Shown: piece after piece, positions 51,742 through 61,150 of the stretch
How the letters are laid out: the number at the start of each line of letters is the position of its first letter
How positions within the stretch are numbered: the stretch's first letter is position 1
Assembly: GCF_003287895.1 (NCBI RefSeq)
Contig: NZ_CP030280.1
Coordinates: 875,501-939,500 of the forward strand
Source of the DNA: Blautia argi
GTDB taxonomy: Bacteria > Bacillota > Clostridia > Lachnospirales > Lachnospiraceae
Direction: 5' to 3'
DNA: 64,000 nucleotides
The notes under the pieces: generated by a model
Seen by the model: only the letters and a program-made list of their open reading frames with translations
Databases searched by the model: none
Told to the model about the DNA's origin: nothing
Translations under genes and position numbers: made by a program

Positions 51742-52692
51742 ATGAACAAAGTAGAACGTGTAAAAGCAGTTATGAACAATGAAATCCCGGATAAGATTCC
51801 GGCAGGCTTTTGGTTTCATTACAAGTCAGATTATACAGTGGAAGAAATGGCAGAGGCACATTTAAAGCTATACAGAGAAACAGATATGGATATTATAAAA
51901 ATTATGCAGGATTATATGTATCCAATTGAAGGGGAAATTCATTGTGCGGAAGATTGGTACAACATTAAAATTAAAGGAACGGATTCTGAAGAGTTTCAAA
52001 AGCTATCTGCGGTTATTAAGAAAATCCGAGAAGAAGTAAAAGACGAAGTTCTTATATTTCAGACAATGTTTGGCCCTTTTAAAGCAGCTAGTATTGCGTT
52101 TGGCGATGATGTTCTTATGAAATATAGCAAAGAGGCACCAGAAGCGGTTGCGTATGGAATTGGTGTATTAGCGGAAGGCTTGGAAAAATGGGCCAAAGGT
52201 TATCTTGAAGCAGGAGCAGATGGTATTTACTATTCTGCACAATTTGGAGAAGAAGGGCGCTTTACAAAAGAACAGTGGGAAACATTGGTAAAGCCTTTTG
52301 ATGTTCAGATTTTACATGTAGCAGAAAAAGAAGAGGGGAAATATAACATACTTCATATCTGTGGTGAACCAGAATATAAATTTAAAACGCATGTGGATTG
52401 GTTTACGGATTATCCAGGTGACTTGGTAAACTGGTCTGTGAAAGACAATGCTTATAGTTTGGAGCAAGGGCGAGATTCTTTCAAAAGGGCTGTTTTAGGC
52501 GGATTGAATAATAAAGGAAACATATTAAATGGTCCAAAAGAAGAAATAGAAAAAGAAGTGGAAGCAGTTCTAAGAAGATTCGGAGAAAAAGGCATTATGA
52601 TTGGTGCGGACTGTACAATCCAAGGGGAGAATATTAGTCTTGATTATATTAAAACAGCTGTGTATGCGGCGCATAAGTATAAAAGACAGTGA
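51742..52692 (+). CDS. Uroporphyrinogen decarboxylase (UroD)-family protein with methyltransferase zinc motif
   Basis: A 316-residue UroD-fold protein. It carries H205-x-C207 (ILHICGE) and C291 (GADCTI), the H-x-C...C zinc ligands of MtaA/MtbA/CmuA-type methylcobalamin methyltransferases, so a methyl transfer role is more likely than uroporphyrinogen decarboxylation. No cobalamin-binding protein is encoded here. It is the first gene of the locus, ahead of a sugar-type importer. ATG at 51742 has AGGAGG 8 bases upstream; the ATG at 51736 is too close. Substrate unknown. Confidence 0.82.
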   Translation: MNKVERVKAVMNNEIPDKIPAGFWFHYKSDYTVEEMAEAHLKLYRETDMDIIKIMQDYMYPIEGEIHCAEDWYNIKIKGTDSEEFQKLSAVIKKIREEVKDEVLIFQTMFGPFKAASIAFGDDVLMKYSKEAPEAVAYGIGVLAEGLEKWAKGYLEAGADGIYYSAQFGEEGRFTKEQWETLVKPFDVQILHVAEKEEGKYNILHICGEPEYKFKTHVDWFTDYPGDLVNWSVKDNAYSLEQGRDSFKRAVLGGLNNKGNILNGPKEEIEKEVEAVLRRFGEKGIMIGADCTIQGENISLDYIKTAVYAAHKYKRQ

Positions 52693-52707
52693 TAGGAGGA
52701 GATTTTT

Positions 52708-53982
52708 ATGAGAAAAAGAACAGCAGCAGTATTAAGTATGATTTTAGCAATTAGTATGACTGGTTGCAGTAGTGGAGTAAAACCAGAAGAGGAAAAAACA
52801 AACGGAAAAAAAGATGACGGAGTATTAGAAATTGAATTTTTCCAGCAAAAAATGGAAGAGGGTCCGCAAAAGGGATATCAAGCTATTATAGATAAGTTTA
52901 ATGAGGAAAATTCTGATATACGGATTGAAATGAATACGGTTCCTGATGCCGGAACTGTGTTGACGTCTAGAATTGCTTCTGGAGATATACCAGTTTTGTT
53001 TTCTGATTATCCGACGCAGCAGCAGTTTAGGCAGAAGGTAGAAAATGGTTATGTCCAGGATTTGTCAGAACAGGAGTGCCTTAAAAATGTAGAGGAATCC
53101 GCTTTGGAGATGACAAAACAGAAAGATGGAAAGTATTATGCTCTTCCATATAGTCGTAATTATATGGGGGTATATTATAATCAAGAAATATTTGAAGAAA
53201 ATAATCTGGAGGTTCCAACTACCTGGAAGGAATTTCTGGAAGTATGTAAAACTTTAAAAGAAAAATCTATTACACCTATTGGATTAATGGGCAAGGATCC
53301 AGGACGTGTAGGACATGGATTCCAATGTATGACAGTGGCTTGGGATCCAGAGGGAATTGAAGCAATTGAGCGCGCGGTCAGTGGAGAAGAAAAACTGGAA
53401 AATGATGAAGGATTTAGAGAAGTTGCAGAAAAAACTGCAGAATTACTTTCATATACAAATGAAGACGTTCTTGGACTGGCAGATACAACCTGCTGGGAAA
53501 ACTTTGCGAATGGAAAATATGCAATGTGTATTACAGGGTCTTATGCCAGAGGAACATTGCTGATTGCCAATCCGGATTTGAAGATAGGAGTATTTCCTCT
53601 GCCAAATGAAACACAGGAAACTACAAACACTTTATCAGGTATAGACGCCGCTATTTGTGTATCAGCAAAAGCTTCAGAAGAAGAGAAGGAAGCAGCATAT
53701 AGATTTTTGGATTATTTGGCAGAAACAGAAAATGCACAAACCTTTTGTAATCATGATGGGGCTCCCTCTTGTATTACTGGGGTAACTCCGAATTATGAAG
53801 GAATTGAACCTATGATGGATTTAATTAATGCAGGACAGGTTCATGACTGGATGGCGTCAACAATTGACAATAATATTGTGACAGATTTGTATAATGTAAC
53901 ACAGGGATTCTGGAGTGACAAAGATATTGATAATTATCTAAACCAGATGGATACTTCGATAGCGGTAACATCAGCAGAATAG
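52708..53982 (+). CDS. Extracellular solute-binding lipoprotein, CUT1 sugar type
   Basis: A 424-residue family 1 binding protein, lipobox SMTGC (Cys20). EIEFFQQKMEEGPQKGYQAI opens the mature domain; ALPYSRNYMGVYYNQEIFEE and PTTWKEFLEVCKTLKEK are typical of multiple-sugar binders. It feeds the two downstream permeases. No ATPase gene is in the locus, as often for CUT1 systems that share an MsmX-type ATPase. Ligand unknown. Confidence 0.9.
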   Translation: MRKRTAAVLSMILAISMTGCSSGVKPEEEKTNGKKDDGVLEIEFFQQKMEEGPQKGYQAIIDKFNEENSDIRIEMNTVPDAGTVLTSRIASGDIPVLFSDYPTQQQFRQKVENGYVQDLSEQECLKNVEESALEMTKQKDGKYYALPYSRNYMGVYYNQEIFEENNLEVPTTWKEFLEVCKTLKEKSITPIGLMGKDPGRVGHGFQCMTVAWDPEGIEAIERAVSGEEKLENDEGFREVAEKTAELLSYTNEDVLGLADTTCWENFANGKYAMCITGSYARGTLLIANPDLKIGVFPLPNETQETTNTLSGIDAAICVSAKASEEEKEAAYRFLDYLAETENAQTFCNHDGAPSCITGVTPNYEGIEPMMDLINAGQVHDWMASTIDNNIVTDLYNVTQGFWSDKDIDNYLNQMDTSIAVTSAE

Positions 53983-54065
53983 AAGTCTTTTTAGAGGCAG
54001 CACTCCTCTTTGATTGTTGCCTCTAAAAATCGGACATTAAAATATCTTCAGAAAGGAGAAGCGGT

Positions 54066-54939
54066 ATGAAGAAAATATCTGGAAGAGCAATTTATTTTAG
54101 TTTTACTATAGTTCCTGTGATTTTGTATAGCTTCTTTTACGTTTATTCTGTAATAAGTGGAGTACGTTATAGTTTTACTGACTGGGACGGAATGTCTCCT
54201 GAATTTAATTTGATAGGGTTTAAGAATTATGAAGCTCTTTTTAAAAATCCCAATTTTTGGAACTCTTTAAAGACTACGGTTCTTTATAGTATTATGCTGG
54301 TAGTAGGGGTTATTGTTTTATCCTTGTTGTTGGCAGTTTCTTTAAACTCATTAAGAAAATTCAGGACTTTTATGAAATCTGTATTTTTTGTACCAGCTAT
54401 GATAGGTGGTATTACTATTGCACTTATTTGGGATCAGCTTTTTTACAGAGTAGTACCCTTGATAGGAAAAGCTCTGGGAATAGATTGGTTATCGCAAAGT
54501 GTATTGATGACAGGAAATACAGCACTTCTGGCTGTGATTTTTGTTCACATATGGCAGGCTGTTGCCCTTCCTACAGTTATTTTTATAGCCGGATTGCAGC
54601 AGATTCCTGATGAACAGTATGAATCAGCGAAAATAGATGGAGCAACTGTTTTTGAACGATTTCGTTATATAACGTTTCCTTATTTGATTCCGACATTGAC
54701 AGTGAATTTGGTTTTGATGGTAAAACAAGGTTTTACTTCTTTTGATTTTCCTTTTGCATTAACAGGTGGAGGGCCAGTAAGAGCAACCGAAGTTATAGGA
54801 ATCTTGATTTATAATGATGCATTCAAAAAATATGAAGTTTTCAGTAGCAAATGCAGAAGCTTGTGTATTGTTTGTTATTGTAGCTGTTTTTTCATTGACA
54901 CAGATGAAATTGACAAGTAAAGGAGGGGTACAGGAATGA
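54066..54939 (+). CDS. CUT1 ABC transporter permease, MalF type (frameshift near 3' end)
   Basis: Six-helix inner-membrane permease; N-terminus SFFYVYSVISGVRYSFTDWD and EAA loop EQYESAKIDGATVFERFRYI. As written the frame stops at 54920 with a non-homologous tail after Glu257. One base extra at 54835-54837 explains this: dropping it gives FSVANAEACVLFVIVAVFSL and a normal end at 54939, overlapping the next start by ATGA. Function would be restored if the base is an error. Confidence 0.85.
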
Positions 54940-55770
54940 AAAGAGAAGGTTTTGGTTGGAAAATTGCCAGAAATTTATTTTTACTGGCAGGATTAGGGCT
55001 TATTCTTGTGCCCTTATATTTAGTTGTAATCAATTCCTTTAAAACTTTAGAGGAAGCAGGAAGAAATTTTTTTTCATTTCCATCTTCTCTTAATTTTGTA
55101 AACTTTCAAAGTCTGTTTTCAAATAGTAATTATTGGGGATTTGCAGTTAATTCTTTGATTATTTCTGTGATTTCAGTCAGCTTGATTTTGATTTTAGTTC
55201 CTGCTGTTTCTTATGCAATTGCCAGAAATTATACAAAGAGGTATTATAAAGGTATTTACTTTTACCTGCTGATGGGGCTGTTTATTCCTTCTCAAGTCAT
55301 TATGCTTCCTGTGACAAAATTGATGACAAATTTAAATCTTTTGAACAGGCAGGGGTTAATTTTGTTATATGCAGCTTTTAGTTTAACACAAGGAGTGTTT
55401 CTATTTGTGAATTATATCAGAGGGCTTCCCTACGAGATTGAGGAATCAGCGTATATGGACGGCTGTAATGTGTTTCAGACTTATACAAAAGTTGTAATTC
55501 CGTTAGTCAAACCCATGATAGCAACTTTAATTATTATGGATTTGTTGTGGATATGGAATGATTTTATGCTTCCATTATTGATTTTAAATAGGTCACAGGA
55601 AAATTGGACATTGCCTCTGTTTCAGTATAACTTTAAGACAGAATATTCATTTGATTATACAATGGCTTTTACAGCATATCTGATGTCTATGTTGCCTATG
55701 TTAATTGTATACTGTTTTCGGACAAAAACATATTATTAAAGGTTTAACTGCCGGGTCGGTGAAGGGATAA
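54936..55770 (+). CDS. CUT1 ABC transporter permease, MalG type (frameshift near 3' end)
   Basis: Six-helix permease with EAA loop EIEESAYMDGCNVFQTYTKV and the helices typical of MalG partners. The written frame stops at 55739 with tail CFRTKTYY. If the T4 run at 55715-55718 is T3, the tail becomes FGQKHIIKGLTAGSVKG, the standard MalG-family C-terminus, ending at 55770. It overlaps the upstream permease by 4 bases and precedes the YesN-like regulator. Confidence 0.85.
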
Positions 55771-55806
55771 AGAATTGACTTACTGATTTACGGAAGAGGT
55801 GTATGC

Positions 55807-57309
55807 ATGATGAGAAAGATATTGATTATTGAAGATGAGATTTATGCCAGAAAATCAATGAAAAAGCAGCTGGAGGAGTGCCTGGAATCGCAAGAGTATA
55901 AAATCTTGGAAGCTATAAATGGAAAACAGGGAATCGATGTGATACAGCAGGAGAAACCAGATATAGTCTTCACAGATATTCGTATGCCGGTTATGGACGG
56001 GCTTGAACTTTTAAAACAAATGCGGAAACAGGAGTTAAAAACCAAGGTTGTTATTGTCAGTGCGTATGCTGATTTCGAATATGCAAAATCAGCAATGAGA
56101 TTTGGAGTGCAGGAGTATCTTTTAAAACCAGTGGAGGATAAAGAATTAAGAGAATGCATTGGAAGGCTGGAAAATGAAGAACAGCAGAAGGAAGAAAAAG
56201 AGGTCAGAACAGGAGAAGATAGTCTTACTCGCTATATTTATGAAAGAATTTTTTCAGATAAGGATATAGAAGATTTTGTGAACCGAAATATTTTTAGAAG
56301 GATTTTCAGACAATTTCAAGTGATGGTACTATATTGTGAAAAGGGGCAGGAGATTGAAACGGGACAATTATATGAATGGCTAAGTCAGTCAGATGAAGAA
56401 AATTTGTTTACCGGATTTCGTTTGCTTAAGATACAAAATTATAAGTATATTATAGTGATGTGTGCAGATTGTCAAACAGGTTTCCGTCAGAGAAATCTTA
56501 TAAAAAGTATGGAAAAAGCTGGAAAATTGGGTTGGTGTGGCGTTAGCGAAATATGTACAGAAGAAGTCGAAATAAAAAAGGCGTATGAACAAGCGGAATC
56601 AGCTTTAGAATACAAGGTATTTTACAAGGATAAGCTGCTGTTATTTGAGATTGTTAGCCAGAATTCTAAAAGAAACTATTGTATGGGAGAGGTTCAGAAA
56701 GAAAGATATAAAATAGCATTGGAAAAGGGAAATTTAGAGAAAGCCTGTAGTATTTTAAATGAAATTTTTAAAGATATAGAAAATGGCGAAAGGATAACTG
56801 GAAAAAGCTTAGAAGTTTTTCTGACCCAGATATCTTTGATTTATCATCAGGTATCAGGTATTTTGTACCATTTTCAAGTTTTAGATTTTTATTCTATAAA
56901 GGAAATTCACAGGGAAATGGAAGAAAAAACAAAAGAGATTTGTTGTATATCAAGGAAAAAGAAAGTAGGAGGGACTGATGAAATTATTCAGAGCATGAAA
57001 AATTACGCAAAAGAGAATTGCAGCGGAGATGTTACTGTAAAATTGTTAGCGGAGAAAGTATTTTTTATGAATCCGGCATATTTAAGTCATCTTTTTAAAG
57101 AGAAAACGGGAGAAAGTTATTCGGTTTATCTAAAACAAATTCGATTAAAAAAAGCAAAAGAATTGCTTCAGAAAAGTACATGTTCAGTAACAGAAGTTGC
57201 TCTTATAACAGGATATAATGACACATCACAGTTTATTCGTATTTTCAAACAGGAAACAGGCATGACTCCGAAAAAGTACAGGAATGAGAAGCAGAGAGGA
57301 GAAGGATAA
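55807..57309 (+). CDS. YesN-type response regulator with AraC output domain
   Basis: A 500-residue regulator: receiver domain with D57 (IVFTDIRMPVMDG) and K in YLLKPVEDKEL, a middle region of about 260 residues, and a C-terminal AraC double helix-turn-helix (about 395-495; KVFFMNPAYLSHLFKEKTGE, ITGYNDTSQFIRIFKQETG). It pairs with the divergent YesM kinase to activate the importer and enzyme genes. GGAAGAGG precedes the start; ATG 55807 and 55810 are equally possible. Confidence 0.92.
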   Translation: MMRKILIIEDEIYARKSMKKQLEECLESQEYKILEAINGKQGIDVIQQEKPDIVFTDIRMPVMDGLELLKQMRKQELKTKVVIVSAYADFEYAKSAMRFGVQEYLLKPVEDKELRECIGRLENEEQQKEEKEVRTGEDSLTRYIYERIFSDKDIEDFVNRNIFRRIFRQFQVMVLYCEKGQEIETGQLYEWLSQSDEENLFTGFRLLKIQNYKYIIVMCADCQTGFRQRNLIKSMEKAGKLGWCGVSEICTEEVEIKKAYEQAESALEYKVFYKDKLLLFEIVSQNSKRNYCMGEVQKERYKIALEKGNLEKACSILNEIFKDIENGERITGKSLEVFLTQISLIYHQVSGILYHFQVLDFYSIKEIHREMEEKTKEICCISRKKKVGGTDEIIQSMKNYAKENCSGDVTVKLLAEKVFFMNPAYLSHLFKEKTGESYSVYLKQIRLKKAKELLQKSTCSVTEVALITGYNDTSQFIRIFKQETGMTPKKYRNEKQRGEG

Positions 57310-57314
57310 AATGT

Positions 57315-58613
57315 ATGCAGAAAAAACAGGAAAAGTATCTTTCATTGCTTCATGATGAAACGTCATTGGCACTAGGGTGTACGGAACCAGGTGCAGTAGC
57401 TCTGGCGGCAGCATATGCAGCAGCAGTTTTAGAAGAAGAAGTACAAAAAATTAAAATTATAGTCAGTTCGTATATTCTGAAAAATGGAATGAATGTAGGA
57501 ATCCCGGGAACAGGAATGTCAGGTTTTTCCATTGCAGCTGCAATGGGGAGTATTGGAAAAAATCCTGAGAAAGGTCTTATGGTTTTGAATGGTATTTCGG
57601 ATATAGAAATACAAAAAGCCAAGGAGATGGTTAAAAAAAATATCATATCTATTGATTTGGCAGAAACAGAAGAAAAGGTATACGTAGAGGCACAGGTCAC
57701 CTCAAAAAATCATTATGCTCGCGCAGTAATAAAAGAAAATCATCAGAATTTGGTATTATTAGAGCGAGATAGAAAAAAGATTTTTGAAAGGAAGGCGGAG
57801 GAACTATACGAAAAAAATAGCCAAAAGAACTTAGAAAATTACGATATGACATTGAAAGAAATTGTTAATTTTGTAAAGTCTGTACCAGAGGAAGAATTGA
57901 AGTTTCTGGAGCAGATTCTTCAAACGAATCAGGCGATTGCCAGAGAAGGAATGAGAGGAAATTATGGATTAAAAGTTGGATATTCTATGCTGCACGGACA
58001 AAAAACAGGATTAATCGGTGGTGATATCGCAACCTATGCATCTGCTATGGCAGCAGCAGCAGCAGATGCCAGAATGTCAGGCTGTGAACTGCCGGTTGTA
58101 AGTACAGCAGGAAGTGGAAACCAGGGTATTACGGCTACCGTTCCAATTATAGAAATTGGTGAAAAACTAGGGATTAAACAGGATAAAATACGAAGAGCAG
58201 CAGCTCTCAGCATACTATTTACGATACATACAAAGCAATATTTGGGAAGATTATCAGTATTGTGCGGCTGTTCTATTGCGGCAGCTATGGGAGTTGGTTG
58301 TGGCATTATTTTTATGAAAGATGGAACCTATGAGCAAATGTGTCATACAGTTTCTACTATGGTAGCAGATATATCAGGAGTGGTTTGTGACGGAGCAAAA
58401 CCTGGTTGTGCCTTGAAAATTGCTACGGCCGTAGAGTCAGCAGTAAGAGCCGCTAATATGGCTTTGAATGGAAAAGGTGCAGGAGGTCAAGATGGGATTG
58501 TATGTGAAGATGTAGAAGCAACATTGTCCAATCTGGGGATTTTAGGCAATATTGGAATGAAAAATACAAATCGTATGATTTTAAAGATGATGTTGCAAAA
58601 ACAAAAAATATAG
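57315..58613 (+). CDS. L-cysteine desulfidase / serine dehydratase-alpha family protein (UPF0597, CyuA-like)
   Basis: A 432-residue protein of the family containing archaeal cysteine desulfidase and E. coli CyuA (YhaM), which break cysteine to pyruvate, ammonia and sulfide using an Fe-S cluster. Motifs are ALGCTEPGAVALAAAYAA, GIPGTGMSG, TAGSGNQGITATVPI and the Cys ligands in SVLCGCSIAAAMG and VCDGAKPGCALKIA. AGGAGAAGGA precedes the ATG at 57315, 5 bases after the regulator gene. Other members might act on serine or a related amino acid. Confidence 0.88.
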   Translation: MQKKQEKYLSLLHDETSLALGCTEPGAVALAAAYAAAVLEEEVQKIKIIVSSYILKNGMNVGIPGTGMSGFSIAAAMGSIGKNPEKGLMVLNGISDIEIQKAKEMVKKNIISIDLAETEEKVYVEAQVTSKNHYARAVIKENHQNLVLLERDRKKIFERKAEELYEKNSQKNLENYDMTLKEIVNFVKSVPEEELKFLEQILQTNQAIAREGMRGNYGLKVGYSMLHGQKTGLIGGDIATYASAMAAAAADARMSGCELPVVSTAGSGNQGITATVPIIEIGEKLGIKQDKIRRAAALSILFTIHTKQYLGRLSVLCGCSIAAAMGVGCGIIFMKDGTYEQMCHTVSTMVADISGVVCDGAKPGCALKIATAVESAVRAANMALNGKGAGGQDGIVCEDVEATLSNLGILGNIGMKNTNRMILKMMLQKQKI

Positions 58614-58628
58614 GAAGTATATGAAAAA

Positions 58629-59969
58629 ATGGAAGAGAAATTCACGATACAAGAATTGAAAAACTGGATTCAGAAACATGAAGAAGAAATGCTTGAGGAT
58701 ATCAGAGCGCTAGTAGAAATTCCAAGTATATCAGAAAAAGGTGATGAAGAGAATCCTTACGGAATTTACTGTACAAAGGTTTTAAAAAAGATGGAGGAGA
58801 TTTGTACAAATTGGGGATTTTCGATAAAAAATTATGAGAATAGATGTGTAGAAACATCTTTTGGAAGCGGGGAAAAAAAGATTGGTATATGGGGACATCT
58901 TGATGTTGTTCCAGCAGGAGAAGATTGGATTTATCCGCCCTTTATGTGTACCAGAAAGAAGAATTTCCTTATAGGCCGGGGGGTGCAAGACAACAAGGGG
59001 CCAGTTATTACGTTTTTGTATGCTATGAGATTTCTAAAAGAAGTAGGATTTACTCCAACAGTGACCTTTCATCAGATTCTGGGGTGTAATGAAGAACAAG
59101 GAATGGAGGAGGTTGAGTACTATTTAAAGATGGCGGGTATTCCTGAATTTTCTATTGTAACAGATTGTAGTTTTCCTGTATGTTGTGGAGAAAAAGGGAT
59201 ATGTAAACTCAAGATTCAGTCCTCTATTGTGGATAAAAGGATAGAATATTTACAAGGAGGAAGTTCCTCTAATTCAGTTCCTGATTATGCTTGGGCTCTG
59301 CTTGACGGCAAGAAAAGAGAGGCATTAGGAATTGCTGGACATGCGGCATTTCCCGGAAAAAGCAAAAATGCGATAGGCATATTGTGTAAGCATTTGACAG
59401 AACAATTACCAGAAGAGAGAGCTGTTGAATTTTTAGCTATTCTAGGAGAGGAGGGGTACGGAAAAAAAGCAGGAATAAATTGCGAAGATGAAGTTTCAGG
59501 AACGCTTACTTGTAATGTTGGAACAGCAGAGTTGAAAAATGAAAGAATAGAAGCGGAAATTGATATACGGTATCCTGTGACAAAGAGTATAGAAAAAATT
59601 TTACAACGTTTAGAATCTCTTATGAAGAAGTATGGATATGTAATAAAAGAATTTAAAGATAGTCCGCCGTATTATATAAGTCCAGAGAATGATATGGTAG
59701 ACATGCTTACTCATATATACAGAAAACGAATGCCGGGAGCAGATTGTACTCCTTATATTATGGGTGGAGGAACTTATGCAAGAAAAATTCCGAATGCGGT
59801 AGGTTTTGGTCCTGGAATGAATTTGGAAATTTCTCATCTGGATTTGCCGCAGGGACATGGTGCCTGTCATAGTGCAGATGAGAGCCAGGATATAAAAAAG
59901 TTAGAGAAAGCGTTGGAAATTTATGTGTATGCCATGGTTAATATTAGTCATTATTTTGAAAGTAAATAG
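58629..59969 (+). CDS. M20-family metallopeptidase (Sapep/PepV-like dipeptidase)
   Basis: A 446-residue zinc peptidase. Metal-site motifs are IWGHLDVVPAGEDW (His, Asp), GVQDNKGPVITFL (bridging Asp) and LGCNEEQGMEEVEY (catalytic Glu). The C-terminal GGGTYARKIPNAVGFGPGMN and HGACHSADES match the Sapep/PepV end. Such enzymes cleave dipeptides or N-acyl amino acids. In this locus it may release an amino acid (cysteine-type) from the imported compound; that is inference. Confidence 0.88.
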   Translation: MEEKFTIQELKNWIQKHEEEMLEDIRALVEIPSISEKGDEENPYGIYCTKVLKKMEEICTNWGFSIKNYENRCVETSFGSGEKKIGIWGHLDVVPAGEDWIYPPFMCTRKKNFLIGRGVQDNKGPVITFLYAMRFLKEVGFTPTVTFHQILGCNEEQGMEEVEYYLKMAGIPEFSIVTDCSFPVCCGEKGICKLKIQSSIVDKRIEYLQGGSSSNSVPDYAWALLDGKKREALGIAGHAAFPGKSKNAIGILCKHLTEQLPEERAVEFLAILGEEGYGKKAGINCEDEVSGTLTCNVGTAELKNERIEAEIDIRYPVTKSIEKILQRLESLMKKYGYVIKEFKDSPPYYISPENDMVDMLTHIYRKRMPGADCTPYIMGGGTYARKIPNAVGFGPGMNLEISHLDLPQGHGACHSADESQDIKKLEKALEIYVYAMVNISHYFESK

Positions 59970-60004
59970 TCATATAGAGAATACGATATTGGAGGTAAAT
60001 TGGT

Positions 60005-60922
60005 ATGAAAAGAATAAAATTGGGACGTACAGAGTTAGAAATTCCTGAAATTGGACTGGGTTGTATGCGGATTACAGAACTGAAAAGTGAAGCGAAGATA
60101 CGGGAATTGCTTGAAACAGCATTAGAAAATGGAATAAATTTCTTTGACCATGCAGATATCTATGCAGGAGGAGAGGCTGAAGCGGCTTTTGGAAAAGCAA
60201 TGGATAGTACTTTGAGGGAAAAAATAATTTTGCAGTCAAAGTGTGGTATTCGCCCGGGAGTAGCATATGATTTTTCAAAAAGGCATATTTTACAAACTGT
60301 TGATGCAAGTTTAAAGCGTCTGAAAACAGATTATCTTGATATACTGCTGCTTCACAGACCAGATACATTGATGGAACCAGAAGAGGTTGCAGAGGCATTT
60401 AGAATTTTGGAAGAATCCGGTAAGGTACGGTATTTTGGAGTAAGTAATGAAAATTCAATGCAAATAGAATTTTTGAATAAATATTGTAATGGAAAAATAA
60501 TGGTAGACCAGTTGCAGTTTAGCATTGCTCATTGTGATATTATAGATTCTGGAATTCATGTGAACATACATAGTGAAGCCGGTGCTAATAGAGATGGTAG
60601 TATTTTGGAATATTGCCGATTAAAAGGAATTACAATTCAGGCATGGTCTCCATTTCAGTATGGTATGTTTGAAGGCGTATTTTTAAACAATGAAAAATTT
60701 CCAGAATTGAATAAAAAAATTGATGAGTTGGCAGAAAAATATGATGTTACCAATAATGCAATTGCAGTAGCATGGATTTTAAGGCATCCTGCAAAAATAC
60801 AGACTATAGTCGGAACAACCAATAAGCAGAGGTTAATAGATATTTGTAAAGCTTCTGATATAAAATTAACAAGAGATGAATGGTATGCACTATATATGGA
60901 AGCAGGAAAAATCCTTCCGTAA
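60005..60922 (+). CDS. Aldo/keto reductase (YdhF-like)
   Basis: A 305-residue NADPH-dependent aldo/keto reductase with the catalytic tetrad visible: Asp/Tyr in FFDHADIYAGGEAE, Lys in LQSKCGIRPG, His in ILLLHRPDTL. The cofactor region SVSNE-like VRYFGVSNEN and GTTNKQRL are present. Its substrate would be a sugar or ketone generated in the locus. GGAGG upstream of the ATG. It is the last gene of the AT-rich catabolic locus. Confidence 0.9.
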   Translation: MKRIKLGRTELEIPEIGLGCMRITELKSEAKIRELLETALENGINFFDHADIYAGGEAEAAFGKAMDSTLREKIILQSKCGIRPGVAYDFSKRHILQTVDASLKRLKTDYLDILLLHRPDTLMEPEEVAEAFRILEESGKVRYFGVSNENSMQIEFLNKYCNGKIMVDQLQFSIAHCDIIDSGIHVNIHSEAGANRDGSILEYCRLKGITIQAWSPFQYGMFEGVFLNNEKFPELNKKIDELAEKYDVTNNAIAVAWILRHPAKIQTIVGTTNKQRLIDICKASDIKLTRDEWYALYMEAGKILP

Positions 60923-61029
60923 TATGAAATTGCGTTTCGTTATAAGAAATTATACGGAAAAAGTATTGATATGGGTTCTGAATGAACGGAAAAATTGCAA
61001 AAACCTGTAAAAAAATTAACAAATCTTGC

Positions 61030-61057
61030 TTGACTATATCACTTCTTATGATAGAAT
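61030..61057 (+). promoter_or_regulatory. Promoter and leader hairpin of ppdK
   Basis: TTGACT (61030-61035), 16-base spacer, TAGAAT (61052-61057). The leader then has GTGCGG...CCGCAC (61063-61087), a hairpin at the 5' end of the transcript that could stabilise the mRNA. Confidence 0.65.
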
Positions 61058-61150
61058 AGATTGTGTGCGGGCATGGCTTGTCCGCACCGGGGAAAATAAA
61101 GATTGAACAATTTGTTTTTCTAGTATCTACTTTTAGGAGGAATGTTCAAA

